DNA of 64,000 nucleotides from Planococcus citri. Taxonomy: Eukaryota > Arthropoda > Insecta > Hemiptera > Pseudococcidae. The DNA lies in NCBI RefSeq assembly GCF_950023065.1, contig NC_088677.1:12604001-12668000 (forward strand), given 5' to 3'. Of this stretch, positions 26,170 through 38,692 are shown one piece after another (position 1 is the stretch's first letter; each line of letters starts with the position of its first letter). The notes under the pieces were generated by a model. The model did no database searches, was not told where the DNA came from, and worked only from the letters and a program-made list of their open reading frames with translations. The translations under genes were made by a program, and so were the position numbers.

Positions 26170-27920
26170 TTGTTCTAACTTTGAAAATGTCAGTGGTAGA
26201 AAAACTGACTTTTCACATCGAAATTACTGCTGTTTTGCTTCTTGAAACCATAAATTATGAAAAGCTTTTACCCTCGCTTTGTTCTGGCTAATTTTACTTC
26301 ACACTTACTAGGTACATATTTCAAGAAACCATTGATAAAATTTTGCTGAGATCAGAAAAACCAAATTCTTTCATTAAAACTGACATTGTTCTACTTTTCA
26401 AATCATGATGTTTCCAAAACTTTTGCATTTAAATTAATAATCATAAAATTCGATAGTTTTGTCACTGGTGGTTTTGTTTTTGTTGTTTTGAATATTTTCT
26501 GATTAATCAGTAATCAAGACTAATATATTTTTCTCAATCTTCAGCATTTATGAAATTTCCAGTAAGATGAACTCAATTTTTTTTCAGATTTTTTACCAAT
26601 ATGTATCAGCATGAAAAAGTATTTTTAGACATTTTTAAGGGAATTGTTCTCGTTTTCATTTTTACTGCTGGGAAATATTTCAATTCAAAACTTTTATACT
26701 GTATTGGAGTATTTTTTCACAAAATTTCTAAAACTGACTCCAACTCACCTCAACTCACCTATTCTTTCGTGTTTTTTTTCAATTTTCAAAAATTTAATCA
26801 TACTTATTTATTATACCTACTCAAACTGAAGTACCTACATAATTTCTTTATTTTTGTTTTTTTGGGGGTTATTTTCAAGAATTGATGCTTTCTTTGCAAT
26901 ATTGTTGAAAAATTTCAAACATTTAGGTATTTGTTTCTTCTATGGATTTTGTTTTGTATTAAATTCCCTAAAAAATGAAGAATACCTACCTAAAACTGCT
27001 TTTTCATGTTGTTATTGGTAAAAAAAAAATGTGAAAAACTTCAACAAATTGTGCTCATTTTACTAGAAATTTCATGAATCTGTGAAAGGGATGCTGAGAT
27101 GGCATATTATTGAAGACCAATTTTCAAACAGATTTTTTTGAGGGAGGGGGATGTTTTTTTTTTTAGAAATCGTAATCAAACTCCAAGAAATTACCTCTAA
27201 AATTATTATGACTTGCCAAGTTATCACTAGAAGTGGATCCCCTCCTACAAATTTATTTCACTCGAGTCACTTGACTTTCAATTTCCTAAATTTGGAATTT
27301 CTAAAAAAAAAATCAGCAGAAGTCCAAGTTTGAAAAATTTAGAAAAATGTTTCCAAAACCCCCACAATTCACAAGTCAGAAAAATCAACTTTTTAAACCA
27401 AAAATAATGTTGTACATATTACTTCCAGAATTGACTTATAAATTTTCCAGGATGAAATAATTAATTTGAAATTTTTTTAAAACATTACTCTTTCCATAGA
27501 AAAATTCAAATTTCTTTTTAGAAACTATCAATTTAAAAAATTTAAAATTACCTAACCTAACTAAATTCAATTTTGTGTGATAAATAATTTTTTTTTTAAC
27601 AAGGAAAACAACCCTAAGTATTAATCATGAATCAATGTTTTAAAAATTTTGAAATAAAATACCTACCTACCAATAATTTCAATGCAAATATGAAGATTTA
27701 ACTTAGGTATTTTCCGTAGGTACTACAAAAATTATACAAAATCATCATGTTTGCATGAAACAAAAAAAATAAAAAATAAAAAATACCTAGAAGTTGAAGA
27801 ATGTAGGCATAGGCCTATATTCTCATTTTGTTTGCCATGATAAATACTGTGCAACTTTGTACCTACGTACAATATACTTCAGAAGTGCACCATAAAAATA
27901 TAATGATCATTTAGCATGTT
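26170..27920. other. AT-rich centre of the foldback-like element
   Basis: This is strongly AT-rich sequence with homopolymer runs. The ORFs present (26601-26885 and 26644-26829, overlapping in different frames) are Phe/Leu-rich in a way expected from T-rich DNA and contain no domain. No array module is seen. Nothing else can be supported. Confidence 0.5.
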
Positions 27921-27923
27921 ACA

Positions 27924-27998
27924 GTTCCTTCATCCGCTCTTGTCAAGAAGTTAAGCAGCATCGGGCCTGGCTGGAGCTTGGATGGGTGACCGCCTGAA
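27924..27998 (+). pseudogene. 5S rRNA-derived segment
   Basis: The stretch contains GAAGTTAAGCAGCATCGGGC and CTTGGATGGGTGACCGCCTG. These match the 3' two-thirds of animal 5S rRNA, including the A-box, intermediate element and C-box of its internal RNA polymerase III promoter. The 5' third is degenerate (only a GTTC..TCATCCG-like trace) and the 3' terminal stem is missing, since sequence after CGCCTG departs from 5S. It is therefore a partial copy, not a 5S gene. It could be the head of a 5S-derived SINE (SINE3 type) or a captured fragment. It lies inside the foldback-like element. Confidence 0.85.
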
Positions 27999-28149
27999 AT
28001 ATTTTCTGTAGGATAGTCTAGAGTCTGTATAGTACATAATATGAAGAGCTGTGTGGTTTAAGTGATTGCATGGGAAACATACAACCTCCCACTCTATACT
28101 GCTTATACACAACCGGTTTTACTATTCTTTTTTTTTCAATCCCTTGAAA

Positions 28150-28390
28150 TTAGGGTAGCATGCACACCCATACGACGCTAATAACGCATCTAGCAGCACA
28201 CTTGGCTGCACCTTGGCAGTATAAATGGAAGCGCATCTGGTAGTGCAATAGCAGCACGAATGGTAGCACGAATGGTAGCAAGAATAGTGGTACAGCTATG
28301 AAAGCAGTTCGCGCGCTCCTATTTGTGCTTCTAGCAGCACAAATACATAGCAGCATTCCTTTAAATTTAGCAGCACTTTGCCAGCTGGGT
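28150..28390. repeat. Short-word subterminal repeats, right side
   Basis: This zone is rich in GTAGCACGAAT, AGCAGCAC and AGTGGTAC-type words. It ends at CTTTGCCAGCTGGGT, the complement of the motif that starts the left zone, so it mirrors 25625-26165 in position and composition. Confidence 0.6.
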
Positions 28391-29411
28391 ACATGGTGGT
28401 TTCAAATGGTTTTAAAGCTTCCAGCTACTCTCAGGAAATTTCAATTTTCCAAATAAACGTCATACAACCTTTCAAAAAGCTGGAGGCTCCAAAACGACTT
28501 GAAATTCACCAGCAGTCAACTTCGTAGCGTATTGAAATTAGTTTTCCGAATAAATTTCGACTCTCCATCTTGGTTTGATAAAATTGTGTGAAAATTTAAA
28601 GTTTCAAAAATCTGCTGGAGGCTCCAGTAATTTTCAAAAAAGTCGTTGGAGGCTCTAAAATGACTTGAAATCCACCAGAAGTCGTTTTCAGAGGGCGTTA
28701 AGATTGGAGTGTAGAATAAATTTCAGCTTTCCATCTCCATTTTGATGAAATTTTGTGAAAAATTAAAGTTTCAAAAATCTGCTGGAGGCTGCAGGAATTT
28801 TCAAAAAGTCGCTGGAGGATCCCAAACGACTTAAAATTCACCTGCAGTACTTCGTAGCGTATTGAAATTACTTTTTAGAATAAATTTTAGCTTTACAACT
28901 CCAATTTGATAGAATTTTGTGGGAATTTCGAGTTTCAAAAATGTGCCGGAGGCTCCAGAACTGCTCAAAACGGGTTGAAACCGTTTCCAATCGATTTGGC
29001 ATGTCGAAAATAGGGTAAATCCCAAATTTCAGCTTTCTTGGTCAATATTGGTAAAATTTTGATTTTTTCCCTCATTTTTGGCCTAAATTCGATTTTCAAA
29101 AATTCACCAAAAATCGAAAAACCCACTATAGGACTTGAAATTTTGACAGGTGATAAATTTTTGCATGATCTTTCGATCTACCTTTGTAAAGTTTGAAAAA
29201 GTTCGTGCAAGTCCTATGTTAAAACGCAAAATCTGCGATTTCGGCTGACTTGTCAATCAAAATGGCCGCCATTTTGTAAGTAAGGCTAACCTTTTTTTTT
29301 TTTTGGCAAGTTTGTTCTAAAATGTTCCTTAGGATGTCCCCATTAAGAAAAAAGTTGTCCCGGAGGATCGGGGGGGGGGGTGCAATTACTCCTATTGTCA
29401 TATGCCGGACT

Positions 29412-30949
29412 GAAACCATCTTGAGTTTCAGATATGGGCCATCAGAATTCTCCAGTTAAAATAAACTACTTGCTATTTCACCAGTAGGTTAGGTTAGGTA
29501 TATGAGATGAACTTTTTGTGGTTTTGCATGCGTTCTAATTAACGTTCAAGTGTTCTTAGCGTTTTCTTTTAAAACTTTTTTGAAAGAGTAGTTCTCCTTA
29601 ATCGACGCTATTCTGATTCCGTCTCACATTTTCCAACACCAGCTTCATGGAGACAATTGCCATCAGGGCAAATCGTTCAAATTGACCGCTTCGCTTATAG
29701 GTACAAACTGATGGGATGAAGTATAGCGCAATCTTTCCATCGAAGAGATGTTTTCAGGAAGTCGATTTAGTGTAGCTCTTTGCATAATTTATGGAGCAAT
29801 AAATTGTTAATCAATTTTTTAGCGCGCCCTTAACGTCTAGACAAAAAACCATGACTAGGGAATTCCGAAGTGAACTTTTTTTGGTGATGATAATGATAAT
29901 GATGACGATGATGATGGATGATTACCTAATACTCGTTAATGAACTAAATTACTCGTCGTATCACATACGTCAACGGACACATGTAGAATAATACATTATC
30001 TTAAAAACACTAACAATTTAATTACTATACGCACACAATTAAATCAATTTAAAACCAAAATTAAGGAAAAGTTTTTAAAAAATATAAAAATACATTACAT
30101 ACAAAAAAATTAAAGAATTTTACAACTTGAGTATTTTTTAAAACTGAGTACGGAGTTCAAGGATATTTGATTCTTCAATTCAGTAGTTTTTGAGGCATAG
30201 TTCGCAACCGCTTACGTTTCGGTGCTACATTGACCTTGACGTCTAGACAAAAAACCATGACTAGGGAGCTTCACAACTTTACTACAAGGTACTTGGATAA
30301 ACTTTTGTCGAAAATTAAACTTTGGAGATGCTTTCAGGAAGTCGATACAGTATGGCTCTTTGTATCATTCAAGCAGAAAATTCGTAATCTTCTTTTAACT
30401 GCCTATCACAAGATTGACTCGAGATAGTCATAGGTTTTCAGTCTCCGGTGTTTGGAAAGGAAATCACTTCCAGTACCGCATCCAATGATGATAAAGAGTC
30501 ACTAATTCCCTTCCCTGTATATTCTACTGCGTTGTAACATATAATTTATCTTATCTGGATGAGTTGCTATTAATAAGTATGAAGTTGTAGATGGCTGATG
30601 GAATTCTTCTTCTCGGATTCACATGAGATGTAAGAAGGTTTATCCAAATATACAGCAATAATACTCAATAAATTTCTTTTTCAGCGTCAGCATTTCAGGT
30701 GCTTTGAAAAGATTCGAAGCTGCTCTCTTCAACATTTAAATTCACTAATTGACTCGACTCTTTGATCAGAGTCAAGAAATTTTCGTTTTCACTCATCGTG
30801 AATAAATGATTAATTTTAATAAATTAACGCTAATTACGAGTATAAATATTCGTAATCGCCGTGCTCGGTTGATAAATTTTTCAAAAAACAACAATAATCG
30901 ATTTCCTTACCAATGAAGGGGATAAAAAAAAATGGTCAGCACATCTTGT
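29412..30949 (+). repeat. Array segment with a 29-bp direct-repeat insertion
   Basis: Array modules resume at AACCATCTTGAGTTTC. A 29-bp sequence containing ACGTCTAGACAAAAAACCAT occurs at 29833-29861 and again at 30239-30267. The interval includes about 250 bp (29940-30190) not found elsewhere in the array. A (GAT)n-rich patch lies at 29889-29922. From 30270 the usual modules continue to about 30945. Confidence 0.55.
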
Positions 30950-31320
30950 ATACAGAGTTCTGATTTCTGAGATGAAGATACCTACTGCTAATTGGCGATC
31001 GCCAGAGGCCCCGAACCACTAAGGGGCCTTGTGTTGAAACCAATAATACATTGTATTTTCACTCCCTCTAAACATGAATTTTCGCAATGTCAGTGACCAA
31101 AAAATGTATCCCATTTTCAACGAAGATTGCGAAGAAATACCCACCATTTTTTTGACCAATAATTGCCAAAAATTCTTGCTTGGTCTCAAAAACAGATAGT
31201 CTTGCTTTTAGCCAAAAAATATCAAAATTCACGGGTTATTACAAAAAAATCTTAAAGTTAATTTTTTCCCAAAAATTGTCCAAAAGTTTTCCCCATTGCT
31301 GAAGATTCTAGCAATTTAAA
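30950..31320. other. Non-array sequence
   Basis: This interval interrupts the array and shows no similarity to other parts of the window. It contains a 10-bp palindrome, GGCGATCGCC (30994-31003), followed by a small hairpin, AGGCCCC and GGGGCCT (about 31006-31029). No coding potential is recognised. Array modules return at about 31322 with AAATCCAGTGTTCGCAATCT. Confidence 0.45.
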
Positions 31321-34300
31321 GAAAAAACAAATCCAGTGTTCGCAATCTCAACCCTTCTGGAGTGAGCTTCCATTGCTCGAGGGGAATAGGATGGAAATAC
31401 AATAAAACTTTCTTAGGGGTACTCGATATTTCTGGGCACCTTGTACAGGCCATTTTTTAAATGTTACATACATTTATAGAAGTGTTTAAAATGATAAAAA
31501 TTATAGATGAACCGCAATTTGGCAAGTGTTTGCAATCTCAACCCTTCTGGAGTGAGGAATTTTAACGTTGTTTTTGAATTTAAAATGAAGCCAAAGTAGC
31601 TTAGTGAACTTTCATTGGCATCGGTGTTTGTTTGAATTTTTCATTCTTCATGTTTCCATGTATTAGGTAATGGACATCTTGGTTATTAAGGTCATCCTCA
31701 ATTTTGTGGTGTCATTAAAAACCATAAAAGGGCATAACGTAAATTTTAGCCTCCCAACTTTACTATGTACTTGGATAAACTTTGGTTGATAATTCAACTA
31801 CCTAATAAAAAATGTTGTGGAGGTTCCAGAAATGAGTACTGAAAAATATGGTTCAACCGTTTTCAATCAGTTCGGAGTGTCCGAAATATGTTCTAGGATG
31901 TGTACTAAATTTCAGTACATATTTCTGGTTAATTTGGCGAAATTTCGTTCTTTAGTTTTCAAGTGGAGAGAAAATTTATTCTTTAAAACACAGTTTTGAA
32001 TATTAAACAAAGCTCTGCTGCATTTTGTAGACGACATAAGAACTAAAAAAAAAAAAAAATACTTACTGCGGCTGGATACCTACTTACTTAGTTAGTTGGT
32101 GATGTAATTTCAACGTCCAAAAGTTTTCTCGGCGTTTTCTTTGAAGAAAGAGTAGTTCCTTAATCGACGGTATTCTGACACCGTCTCACATTTTCCAACA
32201 CCCCAGCTGAAGACAACTGCCATCAGAGCAAATCGTTCCTATTGACAGCTTTGCTCATACAAACTGCTAGGATGAAGTAGGTAACGCAATCTTTTCATTG
32301 AAGAGATGTTTTCGTAACTTCCTAATACCGCATGTAAATGATAATAAAGAGTCATCAATTTCCTTCCACTGTATTTTCTACATCACGTAAGATAGAATTA
32401 TTTACTTACCTTAACTTCAATGAGAGTTGCTGTATGAGTCTGCTGCAACTTTCGGTATCAGTTTCACATAAAATAATATTCAATTAGGTAACTGTTGTTC
32501 AACGACAGCATTTCCAGTGCTTTGAAAAGATTCGAAGACGCTCTCTTCCGCATTAAATTGAATTCACTAATAGATTTTACTGTTTGATTAGAGTCGAACA
32601 AAATTTCGTTTTCACTCATCGTGTATAATTAAATTTGATTAATTTTAACACTAATTAATATTTTGTAATCACCTGCTGGGTTGATAAATTGAACAAGAAG
32701 CAACAATAATCGATTTCCTTACCAATGAAGGAAATCTCAACTTGAATATAACGTTAATGGATTTTTTGTTTCTGTTCGTTTCAAATGCATAGTGTGTAGT
32801 TTTTGAGCTAAAATTCTCTCAATAAGTTTTTTTAGCGCGCTCTTGACGTCTGAACAAAGAACTATGCCACTCCTACTTGTAAGTATTTTCATAAAAAATG
32901 AAAATAGAAATGAATTAAAATAAAGTAAAGTGCCCAAATACGACCACCTCAAGATTTTTTCTCAAAATGAACAGATGCAACTCGGAAAACCATATAGAAA
33001 TGCAGCCTAATTGCTCAAAAGATAAATCTTCCTACCTATACAATCTATCGAAGCATAAAGATCGAGTTAAGTAACCAAAATAATAAAATTGGCGAGTAAT
33101 TACTTTGAGGTCATAGAATCAAAAATTAAAATCGAGAATTGGGAAATTTTTCAGTGGCTCAGTAACAATTTTCCGATGAAAACTGGATCGATTGAATCGA
33201 AATCATTTGCTCAGAATGTACCTAAGTGTGGAAAACTGGGAATTAATTTCAAAAAAGCAAATCCAGTGTTCGCAATCTCAACCCTTCTGGAGCGAGCTTC
33301 CATTGCTCGAGGGGAATAGGATGGAAAATATATGATTCCTTACTAATGAATGCGATACAAAAAATCTCAATTCATCATCCCTTTTGTCAGGATTTGAAGT
33401 GTGAAATATTTTTATAGAAAAATAAAGATGAAAATGAATCAAAACGAAGTAAAGTGCTCAAAAGTGAACATTTCAAAGGTTTTTCATAAGATGAACCGCA
33501 ACTTTTGGGCAAACCATAAATACTAGCTTCAAATTCATATCAATTGAAAGTACTTATACAGTAGAGATAATACCACATCTATCATAGCACCTGATCACTT
33601 GAAAAAAAGATCAAAATTCCAATAAATTGGTCTATAGAAAGCCGAATTTTTTAAAATGTTTTATTTTCGACCCTATCATTCGATTGAAAACTGTTTCAAA
33701 CAGTTTCAAGCAGTTTTGGAGCCTCCAGCAGATTTTTCAAAGTTGAAATTCCCACAAAATTCAACCTAAGGAAGTTGGAAAGCAAAACTTTGCTTTAGAC
33801 ATGAATTTCAACTCAAGTACTGAGTCGACTTAAGGTGTTTTCAGGCCGTTCTGGAACTATACCAATGACATTTTGGAAATTCCAGATTTTTATTAAATGC
33901 CATAAATCGTTTATCTATTCGAGGCACGTAGTGTTTCGTAATCCGTACAGTTTCTTATTATCGTTAGTTTTAGTCATTGGTGTTGACTTATTTAGTCACT
34001 CGGGTGAATTGTGAAATCGACTATTTTTATAATTTCAGACTTACCGGTCCGACGATGGACTTTCTTTTTATTTAACCGTAGTTTTTGAATTAAAAATTAG
34101 GCCAAAATAACTTAGGTATAGTAAACTTCAATTGGCTTCTGTGATTTGTTTGAATTTTTCATTCCTCATGTCTTCCATGTAGTGGTAATGGATATCTGAT
34201 GGTTATTCCATTTTGTAGTGTCATTAAAAACCATAAAAGGGCATAACGTAAATTTTAGCCTCCCAACTTTACTACTTGGATGAACTTTTGTTGAAAATTC

Positions 34301-37300
34301 AACTACCTGATAAAAAATGTTGTGGAGGTTCCAGAAATGAGTACTGAAAATGGTTTAACCGTTTTCAATCGGTTTGGAGTGTCAGAAACGCTTTGATGCA
34401 TATCAAATTTCAGTTTTTCAAGTCAATTTGGTGAAATTTCGTTCTTTGGCTTTCAAGTGACCACTCTTGAATAAAGTGGAAAAAAGTTCTTAAATGCAGT
34501 TTTGAATATCTAACAAAGGTTCAAAAAATATGTTTGTACCAGCTCTGCTTAATTTTGCTGCCGACATAAGAACTAAATAAACAAAAAAAAAACAAAAAGA
34601 ATACTCACCTTGGATAATTTTGTCTTACGTTAGGTAAATCTCAGTCTATACGTTGAAACGCCGTCTCAACATGAGGTTGAGTGCGTCCTCTTCTATGACA
34701 GCTATGTACTTAAAATGTAGATGTGGAAAACTGGAAGTTACCTATACCTACGAGTACTTTTAAAACAAAAAAATCCAGTGTTTTCAATCTCAACCCTTCT
34801 GGAGTGAGCTTGAATTTCAACTTCCCAATTTTACTACTTGGATAAACTTGTGTGGAAAATTCAACTCTAAGAAATGTTGCTGAGGCTCCAAAACTGGGTA
34901 CTGAAATGGCTTAACCCTTTATATTCCGATTGATTCAAAGTGTCAGAATTACTAAGAGGCATATCAAATTTCAATTTTTTAGGTTATTTTGGTGAAATTT
35001 CGTTCTTTGCTTTTCAAGTGGCCCCTTCTGAACAAAGTGGGAAAATTTGTTCTCAAATGCAGTTTTGATTTTGAATATCTAACAAAGGTGCCAAAAATAT
35101 GTTAGTACCAGCTCTGCTTCATTTTGCTGACGATATAAGAACTAAAAAAAAAATTTTAAAAAATACTCACTACGGATACTTACTTAGTCTGTTGAATGAT
35201 CATCCTCTTCTTGTGTTGTTGGATGAAACGGTTCCATTGCAAACAAATGTACATCCGTTCAAAAATACGAAGAAAAAAGATATAAGTAAAATGCCCAAAT
35301 GCGACTACTTCAAACGTTTTTCCAAGATGAACTGCAACTCAGCAAACCATAAATTACACTTATTATTAGCTTAAACATCATATCAATCATAGAGAGAATT
35401 CCACATCTATCGAGCACCCGACCACTTGAAAATAAAGAACAAAATTTCAATAAATTAGCCTGGAAAGCTGAATTTTAGTGAAATATCATATTTTTGACCA
35501 TCTGATTTGAATGCAAACTGTTTCAAACCGTTTTTTCAAGCAGTTTTGGAGCATCTAGCAGATTTTTCAAACTTGAAATTCCCACAAAATTTGACCTAAG
35601 GAAGTTGGAAAGCGAAACTTTGCTTTAAACTGAGTTTCAACCTATAAAGTACTGAGTCGACTGAAGGTATTTTCAGACCGTTCTGCAACTACCAGTGACA
35701 TTTTGGAAATCCCAGTTTTTCATTAAAAGCCATAAATCGTTTATTCGAGGCACGTCCTAGTGTTTCGTAATAGTTTTAGTCATTGGAGTTGACTTATATG
35801 GTCACTCGGTCACTTGTGAAATCGACCATTTTTATTATTTTAAACTTACCTACTCACCGGTCCGACGATGGACTTTATTATTATTTTAACGTTGTTTTTG
35901 AATTTAAAATTAAGCCAAAGGAACTTAGTGAACTTTAATTTGTATCTGTGTTTGTTGGAATTTTTCATTCATCATGTTTTCCATGTACCTAGTAGGTATG
36001 ATACTAGAAATCTCGGTAATTAAGGTTTTATCCTCCATTTTGTAGTGTCATTAAAAACCATAAAAGAGCATATAAACGTAAATTTTAGCAAATTCAACTC
36101 CAAAAAAAAATGTTGTGGAGGCTCCTGATCGAACATGGCTACTGAAAATGGTTTAACCGTTTTCAATCAGTTCGATGTGTCCAGAATACTGGGATGTGTA
36201 TCAAATTTGAGTTTTTCTGGTCAATTTGGTGAAAGTTTGTTCTTTGGATTTCAAGTGACCACTTTTGAGCAAAGTGGGAGAATTTGTCCTTGAATGCACA
36301 GTTTTGAATATCTAATAAAGGTGAAAAAAACATGTTTGTACCAGCTCTGCTTCATTTTGCTGACGACATAAGAACTAAAAAAAAAAAAAAGAAAAAAAAG
36401 GTGCATCCGAACTGAACGTAGGAGATACCCATTCCAACCCATCTTGAATTTATGATATGGGCCATCAGAATTCTCCAATTAAAATAAACTACGTCTTGCT
36501 TTTCTTAAATGCGAACATGCGATCTATGAAGTGTGTTCTAATTAATGTCCAAGTGTTCTTGGCGTTTTCTTTGAAAAGTTCTTTGAAGTTAGCTTCAGTG
36601 TCTCAAATATGGTCAAAAATTCGAAAATTTATAATGATCTGTGACCCATTGTTTTTTTTAGGTTTTGGATTATGCTGAGTTCAAATGCTCACTAATTTTT
36701 TTCAGAGACGATCCCTTAGTGCCCTCTCCTCCCCCTCCCCCCGCATTTCGTAAAACATGAAAAACTTCGGAAACGTGGTGTAACATATCGATTCCTATTA
36801 TAGTGATTCTCGAAAGCGCTGATTCCGAATTTCTGTATATTTTTTTTAATCTGACCCCTCAGGTGCCCTCTCATCTCTTCGATTTTGAAACAAAAGCGCA
36901 TAAAATACCAAAAACGATGTTTGGGAGCGTGTTCAGAGGGTTCCATATCGAAAAAATAATTGAGATTTGAATTCAGCGTCTTCGAAATTCGAATGAAGAT
37001 GATACAGCAGTAATATTCGATTGGCACCTAATTTATCCATTCTTTTTCAACGTCAGCATTTCCAGTGCTTCGAAAAGATTCTAAGCCGCTCTCTTCAACA
37101 TTTAAATTCATTGGGTACCTAATTGATTTGACTTTTTGATTAGAGTCAAGAAATTTAAGTTTTCACTCATCGTGAATAAGTAATTAAATTTAATAAATTA
37201 ACACTACCTACCTAATCACAATAAATATTCGTAATCACCTGCTGGGTTGATAAATTTGAAGAAGAAAAAAAAACAACAATAATCGATTTTCTTACCAATG

Positions 37301-37877
37301 GATGCCGGATGGGATATAAAAAATTGCGAACTGATGCTAATGTATAGATTTCGGTTTGATTGTTTCAAATCCATAGTGTGTAGTTTTTGAGCTAAAACCC
37401 TCTCAACAAGTTTTTTTTAGGACGCTCTTGACGTCTAGACTAAGAACCATTCCACTCTTAAGTATTTTCATGAAAAAATGAAAATAAAAATGAATCAAAA
37501 TTAGGTAAAGTGTCCAAGCTCAAAATGATAAGAAGTTAATACAACAAATTATCGAAGCATCATAAAGATCTAGTATAGTGACCAAAATAAAACAATTGGT
37601 AACTAAACTTTGAGGTCGTGGAATAACCAAAATTGAAATTGAGCATTAGGAGATTTTTCAGTGGCTTGGTAACAATTTTCCGATGAAAACTGGATGGATT
37701 GAATCGAAATCATGTACAAATCATGTACTTACCGTGTAGGATGTGGAAAACTGTAAATTAATTTCAAAAAAAAAACAGAAATCCGGTGTTTGCAATCTCA
37801 ACCCTTCCGGAGCGAGCTTCCTTTGCTCGACGGGAATAGGATAGTAAATATATGATTCCTTACTAATGGATGGGATA
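31321..37877 (+). repeat. Array segment
   Basis: Array modules occur in same-strand order with poly(A) boxes near 32016, 34540, 35107 and 36338, landmark 2 near 31378, 33308 and 37827, and one copy of module C (36590-37110). The blocks at 32.1-34.5 kb closely parallel those at 22.2-24.3 kb. No gene is supported. Confidence 0.6.
36590..37110 (+). repeat. Module C copy 2
   Basis: This is the second copy of the module described at 17300-17790. The short frame is again free of stops and contains LFDFETKAHKI and MFGSVFRGF, but it diverges at its end. A 103-codon ORF on the opposite strand (36716-37027) is an overlap shadow with no domain. Confidence 0.5.
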
Positions 37878-38692
37878 CAAAACTGGATCCGCTTGTGACA
37901 CCCGAGGGGTGACTTTTTCACTCGTAAAAAATGAAATCATTTTTAATGATTTTTGTCCACCCTTGGACATCATATATCGACGACGATGGTTCATGGTAAA
38001 AAAAAAAATTAAAAAAAATAGCTGCAAAGCATATAGGGTGGCGAGTTATTTTGATTTTCCATCTTTTACTCGTAAATTCTTTGTAATAAGGGAAAAAATT
38101 ATCCTCAAGGTGTTACACACCGATCGCAGCGACTTGTCCAATCAAAAATCTGACGCCATATTCGTATTCAGCGTCACCAAAAACATACTATTTCATGTGT
38201 CTCACGAACAAAACACTTTTTCGAACTTTTACCCCCTTTGGGGAGGTGCTGCGGGCCGTGGATGGGGTCCAATCAAAAATCTGACGTCATATTCGTATTC
38301 AGCGTCACCAAAAACATACAATTTGAGATATCACATGCCCCAGATTTTCTTTCGAAAATTTCGCCTAGAATTAGGGTGTGGGGAAAAATTCACCCCCAAG
38401 GTCTGACACGCAGATCGCGGCGACTTGTCCACCATAAGTCGTCATATATCGATGGTAGATCGTGGCCAAAAAAATAGCTGCTGAAGCGAACAGGGTGCCG
38501 AATGATTTCAATTTTTATACTTTTTTCAGCATATTTTTGCGTATTCTTGTGATTTTTTGATATTCAAACCCCCGTGGTTTCTCCCTCTGTCAACTTCAGC
38601 AGCTAAAATTTTGGCTCATAACATATTTTTTGATGCTCTATCCGCCTGTGAAAAATTTTTTTCGATCCGCGTGTCAGACCTTGGGTAGCTCC
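37878..38692. mobile_element. Unclassified insertion with internal duplications
   Basis: This block separates array modules ending near 37877 and resuming near 38695. Internally, CAATCAAAAATCTGACG recurs about 130 bp apart (about 38139 and 38269), GATCGC.GCGACTTGTCC recurs about 290 bp apart (38122 and 38413), and CATATATCGA recurs about 470 bp apart (37970 and 38443). CCAAGGTCTGACACGC at 38396 has an inverted copy at 38663-38684. A 178-codon ORF (37870-38406) crosses the duplications and has no recognised domain. It may be a decayed transposon, but its class is unknown. Confidence 0.5.

Larger units (their letters stand above)
24595..29411. mobile_element. 4.8-kb foldback-like element with about 1-kb inverted arms
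   Basis: The element begins AGTCCGGCATATGACAATAG at 24595 and ends with the exact complement at 29411. The inverted arms run to about 25640 on the left and 28380 on the right, meeting an ACCCAGCTGGCAAAG motif on each side. Inside the arms a tandem repeat of about 162 bp is present. Inward lie zones rich in short TAGTGCTGC/AGAAGCG-type words (25625-26165 and 28150-28390). The centre (about 26170-28140) is AT-rich and contains a 5S rRNA-derived segment. Only spurious AT-rich ORFs are present, so no transposase is encoded. It interrupts the module CCATTCCAACCCATCTTGAG: left flank ATTCCAAAT, right flank GAAACCATC. Any target duplication is no longer than about 4 bp (CAAA/GAAA). It resembles foldback transposons, but the superfamily is unknown. 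Confidence 0.8.

Noticed and set aside
26601..26885. Phe/Leu-rich frames resembling membrane proteins
   Set aside because: The composition follows from T-rich DNA. Two overlapping frames look equally hydrophobic, and there is no supporting context.
27924..27998. Functional 5S rRNA gene
   Set aside because: The 5' third and the terminal stem are missing, so it cannot make a complete 5S rRNA.
29487..29502. TTAGG-like words (GGTTAGGTTAGG), possible insect telomere repeat
   Set aside because: Only two to three units sit inside an array module, with no array of TTAGG nearby.
36716..37027. 103-codon frame on the minus strand in module C
   Set aside because: It is a shadow of the repeat and is not kept in the other module C copies.
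37870..38406. 178-codon open frame on the + strand
   Set aside because: It runs through internally duplicated non-coding repeat, contains no domain, and has low-complexity Lys runs from a poly(A) tract. It is not supported as a gene.
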